From assembly GCA_964200075.2 (NCBI GenBank), contig CAXNAA020000444.1, positions 1 to 21,261 of the forward strand: a stretch of 21,261 nt of DNA, in the 5' to 3' direction. Origin of the DNA: Sphacelaria rigidula (taxonomy: Eukaryota; Phaeophyceae; Sphacelariales). Numbering within the stretch: the stretch's first letter is position 1; every line of letters begins with the position of its first letter. Shown piece by piece: positions 1-8,500 of this stretch. The position numbers were made by a program, and so were the translations under genes. The notes beneath the pieces were generated by a model. It worked only from the letters and a program-made list of their open reading frames with translations. It did no database searches and was not told the origin of the DNA.

Positions 1-720
1 CCGTATAATGGGCCATTAAGTGACAGGGTCAGAAGAAATTCGGAACAGTATTTTGCAGGCCATTTATCGGCCCACGTTTGGTGTTTGTGTATTGAAATCT
101 TGTGTGGGTGCTCTCTAAGGCATAATCAACAAAAGGAAGTGGGTCAGGTTATTTTTTTTTTCCAATTTCTCCCAGTGGTTTTTTAGGTCGTTCTAAACAT
201 GAGAAAATGAAGAACAAGAAAGCTGTCTTATTTTATTCATTATTCACTGTACGCCGTATCTTGAGATGGATGACGAATTAGGCGAAGGTGAGGGTATCGA
301 TCGTCTCCCCGTGCTTCAGGGAATGTCCACGATACCACCCCCTGATAAACCAGGTACTTGACTCGCGTATCACCCCGGCAACACCAATAATTGAGGATCC
401 TGACCCCAATTGAGGATTGCGCCGATATATATATGGTAACTAGGATTACGTTCAGAGCTCTAGGCGCACGACTGACGAGAACCGGGCTCACGAGAGTGAA
501 GCGGGGCAACTCGCAATAACAGATGTATAGTGTATAAAAATTATTAATTAAATTAAAGATTGTTTGAGGATGGATGGTTGGATGGTTGATTTATTTTTTT
601 GAGCAAGGGAAAGACAATATGGTAAAGACCATATTTCACGAGAACGCCCTAACCTCTATGAAAAAAAAAATTATGAAGGCCATTTTTTTTTTTATTCGGC
701 ACTCTTTTATGGTTCTTCAC
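1..720. other. Intergenic, no gene recognised
   Basis: No open frame here looks like a protein. The stretch has short AT-rich simple runs (a TA run near 426-434, oligo-T near 150-170 and 590-600, oligo-A and oligo-T near 660-695) and a small GGAT/GGTT-type repeat at about 568-590. The open frame on the minus strand at 240-509 has no recognisable motif and is judged to be chance. Confidence 0.5.
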
Positions 721-730
721 NNNNNNNNNN
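721..730. other. Assembly gap (10 N)
   Basis: Ten consecutive N bases directly after an A/T-homopolymer-rich stretch. The + strand frame running across it should not be read as a protein. Confidence 0.99.
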
Positions 731-952
731 CATCGATCGGGAGTTTCATAGAGATTTTAGTATTGGCGCTATTTCCCTTAGGTATAGGAATTACTAGACA
801 TAAGTTTTAATCAACAAGAAAATATGGGCCCAAACTTTTAAGCAGATGGGCACGTTCCCCTTGATTAAATGATTAATACGGTAATATGCGGATCACGGCC
901 CAACTCGTCTGTGTCGATGAGATATTGCTTTTAGAGGATAAATCCGTTTTTA

Positions 953-1150
953 GGCTGGCCCAGCTCGTACCCTTTCGGGATAATATGTGGGCGCATCAGC
1001 CGCGGTCACACAGGAGGAAGGTCAACACGGGAGCTTTTTCTCTTTTTGTTTTTTGTTTTTTGTACTCCACCTTCCTTCTGCGGTGCTTGCCTTTATTTTT
1101 TATCGCGAGAGGGGTTCAGCAGTCCCTTTTCCTCGTCGCTTTGGCCTCTG
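953..1150 (-). repeat. SINE-like repeat, copy 1 (5'-truncated, reverse orientation)
   Basis: About 165 bp here (roughly 970-1137) matches the reverse complement of 14155-14315 at about 80% by eye. Shared blocks include the TTCGGGATA region, GGGCGCATCAGCC, GGTCACACAG, a T-rich tract, ACCTTCCTTCTGCGGTGCTTGCC, and the TTTTTATCGCGA...GTTCAGCAGTC...CCTCGTCG run. The copy at 14.0 kb has a tRNA-like head; this one lacks the head, which would lie beyond about 1150, so it is a 5'-truncated copy in reverse orientation. Its 3' end (953-970) contains an 18-base string that recurs exactly, reverse complemented, at 19598-19615. Confidence 0.75.
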
Positions 1151-1399
1151 GGAATGCACTGCGCTAGAGCTGATATGCTTTGGCAGAAAAAGCAGATAGG
1201 AAGGCTTTGACCGGATGTTCCAAGAAGTGAGGGTCGTGATTTAGAGCTACTTCCGTTGGGTTGGGAGAACCAGTTTGGGTGGGAAATTTGAGAAGCACCG
1301 GTTTGGGGCGAACCGTGCGAAAGCGGCGAAACCGAAGAAAAATGACGAAAAAATAAATAAATCGTAGGACGGAGCATAAAGTAGGAGCCTGGCTAAGCC

Positions 1400-1425
1400 T
1401 TATCTATTTTGGGACAGAGGGAGTA
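1400..1425 (-). mobile_element. Stowaway-type MITE terminus (solo end)
   Basis: The reverse complement of 1406-1425 is TACTCCCTCTGTCCCAAAAT, and the match to the Stowaway/mariner terminal consensus known from plant genomes (TA target, then CTCCCTCYGTYCCAAAATAGAT) continues for several more bases. Only one end is clear. A weak opposite end near 1251 (TACTTCCG) is not convincing. It could be a decayed MITE or a chance match. Confidence 0.4.
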
Positions 1426-1861
1426 TTATTATAACGCGGGTCTGACTACACGGGTTACGGCAGGTGGTAAGTGTAGATCCTTTCTGCCTGTGTGTCATAC
1501 CCTTTGGCCTAGATTCTTCCAAATTATTTGACGAAGAAAAGAACATGTGTCATAATCTAACCATCCCCTAATCCGTAACTGCAAACGCCTCGTCGGATTC
1601 TTTGCAGTAATTGACAAGTCAGATCGCGTTCAACTGTGGCCTCTCACAGCCACGTTGACGAAACAGTACCTACAGTGAAGGGCGGGGTAGAAGGAGAGCT
1701 GGCCCTTGAGGAGCATAGTAGTACTCGTGTACATCCAGACTGGGCAACATTACACAGGTGCTGGCCTTCAAGGGCCGTCGTGTCGTCCTCCTTGGGCTGC
1801 TTGTGCGTTGGAGAGCGGCGGACTGAATTTTCGCGCATTTTATCCGAGGCGACCGCGAATA

Positions 1862-1867
1862 CACGTG
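1862..1867. promoter_or_regulatory. CACGTG (G-box-like) element upstream of HEMA
   Basis: A perfect CACGTG palindrome lies 38 bases before the HEMA start codon. CACGTG is the core bound by many bZIP and bHLH regulators, including light-response factors in plants. Here it could equally be in the 5' UTR, and a 6-mer can occur by chance. No convincing TATA box or initiator was found upstream. Confidence 0.2.
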
Positions 1868-1904
1868 CAGCAAGACTAGGTTGACGAGGTGTGGCGAATC
1901 AAAT

Positions 1905-2510
1905 ATGTCTAATACGACAGGACAACAGACCGCAAGTAGTCCATTCGCTTCGTTTGCGCGAATCTTATACCTGCATGTGCTCCTACTCCTGGCACTTTTC
2001 GGGGCGCCAATCACTACAGCAAGCACTACCGTGAACACAGCGCCTAGCTCGAGAGGATGCCCGCTGTCCCGCTTCCAATTGGCCTTTCAAACCCCATTAA
2101 ACGCCCTTTCGGCAGCCCTGCATGGGCGGCCAGGTGGCGAACACGTAACAGCGTCCCAGGCACCCAGTTCTGGTCCTGCACCAGCGCCGAGGTGGATCGC
2201 TGAAGGCTCAAATGCCGGTATCGACGTGTCGCGGGCACCCCGTGTGCTTCGCTCGCGGCGGGTTCAAGTGTCGCCTCTGAGAATGTCCGCTGTTGAGGAG
2301 AAGCCTCAGGTGGGTACCAAGCGGCCGGCCGAAGGTGACGCCCCGAACGAGCCGACCGAAACGAAGGCTGAGAAGAAGGCAAGGCGCGCGGCGAACAACG
2401 CGAAGACGCTGGGCGTGCACGTGGTCGGCCTGTCGCACCATAATGCCGGTGTAGACGTGAGGGAGAAGCTAGCTGTACCGGAGGCAGAGTGGAATATGGC
2501 GTCTGCTGAG
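1905..2510 (+). CDS. HEMA: HEMA exon 1: targeting leader and start of catalytic domain
   Basis: Codes residues 1-202. Residues 20-32 are a hydrophobic core (ILYLHVLLLLALF) after an Arg, followed by small residues up to a plausible cleavage near TTA/S at 39-40, as in a secretory signal peptide. Residues 40-130 are rich in Ser, Thr, Ala, Pro and Arg with few acidic residues, as in a transit peptide. A charged Lys/Glu/Ala-rich linker (about 145-170) leads into the catalytic domain at VVGLSHHN. The donor is GAG/GTATGT. Two-part leaders of this type are established for complex plastids. No clear aromatic residue sits at +1 of the predicted cleavage site. Confidence 0.93.
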
Positions 2511-5500
2511 GTATGTGTCCGCGTGTGTCTTTTTTGTGCGGAGCTTTTTGCGCAATGTGTTGATGTTTTGTTCTCGGGAAGTGCTTGTTTGGTTGTATAG
2601 CACAGCCAGCCGAGTCAGAGATGTTGTGAACTGACCGTACCACGAAGATATGGTTGACGCTTCGCGCTACTGTGCTGTGCTGCAGATTTGCAAAGAGTCG
2701 CCATGGTTTTGGTGCAGCGTCGCTTGTTGTGGACAAGCGCCCATCTTGCAGTTTGTGGTATCATCGATTTGTCCCAGTTCTCGGTTTGTTGTCTAGGACT
2801 CTAGGGCAGTCAACTGCTATACACCGAGTCGGATACAAATCTGCACAGTTCCGCCACAGTGTGACTGACTCTCCTCACCACTGTACAAGTGTTGTCTGTA
2901 GATTGGTCTGCTTTCACTATGGCTGTTCGGTAGCCCCGCTTAGTGCGGGCAATCGTCCATCTTGGAGCTTCTGGTATCACCGCACTGTCGCTCTGCTCTA
3001 GGCTGGTATCGCACCACGCCGACGTGTTGCTGGCGAAGAGTCTCGTCCCGTTGAAACTGGCCGTTTCCCCGAGCATGTATTCCTCCAGCTATTTTCCGGG
3101 GCTCTAACGTACTGTAGACTTGGTATCATCTTTTCCCGGCTGGGCGACCTGTGCCCACTGTCGGTACATTATGTGCTAGCTCGCTTCCAGCTACAGCTTG
3201 ATAGCTCGCGGGCTGGTGCTGCAGCGTAAGTGACTTTCGGAGTGTGGTTTGTCATGCGGCTGCCGCGCCGTTGAGGTCTACGCGCACGAAAACCCTGGTG
3301 TTTCACATACCATCTGTTATGCTCAAGGTCGGATCAATCGATTGCCTCGGGAAACCCCCCGGAGGCGAGCATAAAACAGCAGTAAGCAAGATGGCAGGCC
3401 GCATTTCGTTGACCTGGTCAAACACCCTACTTTACTGCAGTATACACGATGGACGCTGGCTTGACTTTTCTTGAGCAAGAACCTGCATTTTGCCCGTCTC
3501 CCGCAAGGTGCGCAGCTGGAGTCGTCTATTCGGCTTTCCGCAGCCTGCCCACTTCGCAACAGGCAGCGGTGAAAGTATGTGGCGCGTTGTACGAAAATTA
3601 CTCCCGGATGTATGGTACTCACCCGAAATATATGCGAATATTCAAATATCGAGTGCCTGTCCTCACACGTTCGCGTTGGCATGACGGGTCGAGAACCGCG
3701 AGATCCTCTCATTTCCCTGAGTGGCACATGAATTATCGTGCAGTTTTGCAAACTGTACTTCGAAGTTCCTGTGTAGTTTGCCCGCCCTAGTCGGCCTCAG
3801 AGGCACTAGTAACAAGAGAAGTGAACATGAGAGTCGTACTGGTGTTGTACGAGAACTACAGTTAGTGGTACTAATGAGTAGCTGACGCGGACTCCGGACG
3901 GTCAAACACCGATGGCCCTTTTCAAGACGGCGCAATAAGCGGCGAAGCAACGACAGGGGCTGACGGTTGCGCAGTAATGAATATAATGAGCGAATGGTGG
4001 TCCGTCCTACCCGCGATGCCTTTTCGATGTCCTTTGTCAGCAAGGGGCCATATTGATAATAGCACTCGGCGAACTAATATGTTGAGTCCAAGTACTTGGG
4101 ACCAAACATCGCTTGACCGTCCCGTACTTCAGCATACGGTCGTCCTTGTATCTGAACCGAACTTCCGTGTGTTGCCCCGGTCATTGCAGTGTACACAGCT
4201 CGACGACAAACCTGGAGGACATCCCGTCCAATGTGTCTCATGAACCTTTGTCTCGTTTCAATATTCGATGGAACTGTGTGTTGTGACAGCTGTGCAAGAT
4301 GCCCAACATCCAGGAAGCGGCGGTACTGTCCACATGCAACCGTTTCGAGGTCTACATTGCCTCTCATGACTCGCACGCGGCCATTAGGGACGTGATGACC
4401 TACCTCCACGAACGCTCAGGACTATCCCAGGTGGAGCTGCGGAAAAACCTTTTCATGCTCAGCTTGGACGATGCCGTGTGGCACCTGCTGCGCGTTAGCG
4501 CCGGTCTGGACTCGCTCGTTGTGGGGGAGGGCCAGATTCTGTCTCAGGTGCGTTGTCGTTGGTGGTGTTTGCAGGCACCACACAAGCAACATATGTGTGG
4601 CACCTGTCCATGATCATGTAGGTGTGTTGGACACGGATCTACGTGGTGGTTATATCACCCCTAGCTGGATATGGTGCGTGTAGCTGGCCACTCCATGAAA
4701 TCAGAAAGTGAAAATGTGGGAATCCTAACCCTAAGAAATGACGATATGCCAATGTAATGGGGTATAACAAACGACCTTTAGTGTGCTGGGGTCGTTGCAT
4801 CCTGAGCTTGTAGTCCATGATGGAAGCAATGAACTCGCTCATTCCTCGGCGCCTTTTGCTCTTCATTACCGAGTATAATGCCAAATCCAGAGTGATGAGT
4901 CGGTCACCAGTGGGCCGGGCTGTATGGCGGCGTTTGGTGAAGTAGTTTTCGGTGCAGCGACAACGCCGACGTGAACAGGCCGTTTCCATGCATATAGTGA
5001 TTCTCAATGATTCGAAAGCATGGCACTGCCGTATCGGACTGACTGTTCCAACAGCACAGTAGCGGCGAGCCCGTCAACGATATATGTATACGGTCGCGTA
5101 TGTGATGACTTCGATAAACCCACAGCTTTTGTCGGACAGCTAAAGAGTGTAGACGCATTTGGCGTGCGCACACGTTGCAGAAGCCATGTGGCAGAGGCCG
5201 GCCATGTCTAAATATTTTTTCTCAATCTACCGTGTTGTTTTCTTCCTTCTCTGCTTTTTTTTCTCCCACGAGTATTTCGGTTTTGTTTCGTCTCGGGCAC
5301 GTCTATCTTGTGACCACGGCTGGATCTCTTGGGGATCAGTTGACGCCCTACAATCAATCAAAATCAAAACACGATGGAAGGCGGGCAGTGCTGCGAATGG
5401 GTTGGGTGATGGTTTAATGTTGTCCTTGAGGTTGCATTCGAGGGGCCTTACCCCTACGAGGGACCGGCAGAATTTGACGTACACACGCGCAACCGGCATG

Positions 5501-8500
5501 GAACCGCAGCAGTGAGATCGGCAACAAACCCTTGCGGCTTGAGCGAGAGCTCGTGGCGTTCAGTTTATGGAAGGGAGATGACCGCGCTTGGCTTTCGCGT
5601 TTCGAACATGCAGGCAACTATCCCATCCCGCTCGCTCAACCGTAATGACCCCAGCGTAGCCTGCTGTATTCCTGATGAGCATGAATTTCAACTTGAGAGG
5701 TGGAGTTAGCGTCCACCCGTCCTGTGTTGCCATTCCCCGAAGCTTGAGTGGCGTTCAAACATCCGGTTATCAGGATAACCAACCTCTGGCGCCTGAAGAG
5801 CTATGGTGATATCTGCGAAGGCTTTGTGGTTGTTCCAAGCTGTAACATCATTTCCTGAGCTGTCCCCACTGTGGGGGTCCATGCTGCATGCTTCAATGCT
5901 GACGCAAACGGTACAAACATGCGTTCAAGCGTATGTGGTGGAGCCACCACAACGCTTCTCTAAACCAGAGAGCAAAACGGTACAGTCTCCAAGTTGTCGG
6001 TAGAATGTGCTCGAAATAAATAACTTGATTTTCGGAAAGACTTGCTCTGTTGTCCTCGGTCCCGCATGGCATTGCCAAGCTCATCCTGTATTTCCTGTGA
6101 CGCATCCACATCCTGGACACTAGATGACGTCGCGGAAAAGTGTACTTTGTACAGTATCGACTATTGCGTCCAATGCGGTAGACAACAGATTCCATACCGT
6201 ACGCAGCACATTGTTTTAGCATGTGATCGTTGTTCAGGGTGTGGACGCATCTGTCCTGGCCCTTCACTTGGCGATGCCGAGATGGTCCTGTGTGTCATCA
6301 CGACGGAACAATGCCATACGTCCCAGCCATTCGCTCTCGCCTAGAGATTTCATTGGCGGATTGGCTCTACTCTCTGTGCTCTCTCCCTTGGTGTCCCAGG
6401 TCCGACAATGCTACCTCCACGGAACGGAGGAAGACGGTTCGGCGGGTAAGGTCGTGGCGCGGCTGTTCAATACTGCGGTGTCTGCGGGAAAACGAGCACG
6501 AGCAGAGACGAGTATCAGCAAAGGTAAGGGTATTTCTGGTGCGTCATTTTGGCGGCAACATCGACTCGACGTGTGATTTTGATGCGGAGGGAAAACGCGT
6601 GTCGCGGCACGTTGTATCGAGGCTCTACTCAGAGGTCATCACCAGCATATATGGGTGTAACCTCGGTTGCGGAAGTTTTGGCCTCTAAATAAGCAGCGTT
6701 CAAGTATACCTGCAGATATATTCTCAAGCACCGATTTTTTCGTACGGAATCCTGCTCCGGCGATTTTTTGTCCCCATCACCTGACACCGTCGGAGAGTCT
6801 CACGTCTGCGGCTTTCTCAACACACGTGCTGTCCGACACGAACAGGTGCGGTTTCCATTTCTTCGGCAGCAGTAGAGTTTAGCGCCATGCGCTCGCAACG
6901 GGATCTGAACAAGCCTCTGGACAAGTCCGCGGTGGCCATTATCGGCGCCGGGAAAATGACGCGACTGCTGCTGGTACACCTGGACTCTTTGGGCATCAAA
7001 AAAGTCATCCTGGTAAACCGGTCAATGCCCAAGTGTACCGAGCTCATGGAGGAATTCCCAGACATCGAGATGGATGTTAGACTGGGTGCGGAGGATCCTA
7101 CGGAGTTGGAGCGGGCCATTGGCGAGGCGGATGTTGTTTTCACGTCCACAAGTGCAACCGGTTGCATCGTAACCAAGGGCCAGTTGGAGAGGTTGGGCAC
7201 GGGGAAGGACCGGCCGGTGATGTTTGTGGATATTTCTGTTCCGAGAAATGTGGAGGCGGACTGTTCGGACGTGCCTGGCGTGTTTGCGTACGATGTGGAC
7301 GATCTCAAGATGGTTGTGGCGAGGAATACTGCGCTACGGAGACGGGAGATGCTCGAGGCGGAGGATATTTTGGCGGAGGAGCACAAGAAGTTTTCGGGGT
7401 GGCAACAGTCGCTCACGGCCACTCCTGCCATTTCGAAGATGCAAGCGAAGTTCGAGGATATGCGTCAACAAGAGCTGCGAAAGGTGGGTGACGAGTTGAC
7501 AAAAACTCTTGTTTATGGTCACATGTTTTGACTGGAATGGCTTTGGCGTGTGTTGCCCCTTGAAAGTCTGGGCTTCGAAGGACGAGAAAAATCGCTGATT
7601 GGTGTGTCTGTTTAGGTTCAAAACGTGCAAGTGAAGGGATTTGACTCTTCTGCGCTGCTCGCCTTCAATCAAGTTGAAGACATGATGTTGAAAAAAAAAT
7701 CACACCCTGGGCATCATGTCGAGAGTATCAAGAGGCCTATACTTTATGCAGTACATTCTTTGTATTGAAACTATTGACCACATTTGTTCAGGATGTCAAG
7801 ATGTACGAAGCGAAGCGTGGACGTCGTTTAGATGCCGTTAGCAACCACAACTGTAAAATGACCCGTATCGAGATGGACGATGAGTCAGACACGCACAACC
7901 CATGCCGTCCGAAAAAAAAAAGCGCTCCATATCCCCCCAATTCTAATGAACTCTATCACCATTCGTCGAATTTCTCTTCTTCGATACAGCCGAGTACAGG
8001 GAGCTTCAACTCCCGACCTCAGCGTACCTACACAACGGTTCCACAGAAGAGGGGTTAATTTACAAAGGCTGGAGGTGTCTTACAAGGGCTGCACCTATCA
8101 CGGGGTCCGCTGCCCATGAGCTCCCCGTTTAATGCCGTAAATGTAATTTGGACATGAAGCACTTTTGTGCGCAAGCGCTCCAGTGACGGGTCAAATCTAT
8201 CATACGCTCATACTAGTACTTCCGAGTTCTTGTGAGCTTGATGGTTCCTTGAATATTTTGACGATTTTTGCGGTCGAACTGAATCGTGATGCTTCTAGAC
8301 GCATGACAGGTATCACCGAAACATCGACACCCTCACCATGTACCCCCAGTGTAGTCAAGAGCAGCATCGTTTGTTTGAGATGAACAAAACGGTGGATATC
8401 AGCCCCCGCGCGGGCGGACGAATTTTCCTATCCTGGAAAAACCATGGGCACAACCTCCACGTGATAATTTTCCAATGATTTAAGGATGTTTTCTTATACT

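Noticed and set aside
1248-1265. Second end of a Stowaway MITE (TACTTCCGTTGGG)
   Set aside because: It matches the opposite terminus in only the first few bases, so a complete element was not called.
1881-1904. Upstream extension of HEMA by 8 codons to position 1881
   Set aside because: That position is TTG, not ATG. The first in-frame ATG with a favourable -3 A is at 1905.
2044-2736. 230-codon minus-strand frame opposite HEMA exon 1
   Set aside because: It is antisense to a well-supported coding exon with GC-rich composition, which readily gives long mirror frames.
3449-3790. 113-codon ATG-started frame in HEMA intron 1
   Set aside because: It has a real ATG but no recognisable domain, and it sits inside a well-supported intron. 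Without transcript evidence it is not called.
5315-5332. 5.8S rRNA start (CACGGCTGGATCTCTTGG resembles the conserved 5.8S 5' region)
   Set aside because: The similarity stops after about 18 bases, no other 5.8S blocks follow, and it lies inside a HEMA intron.
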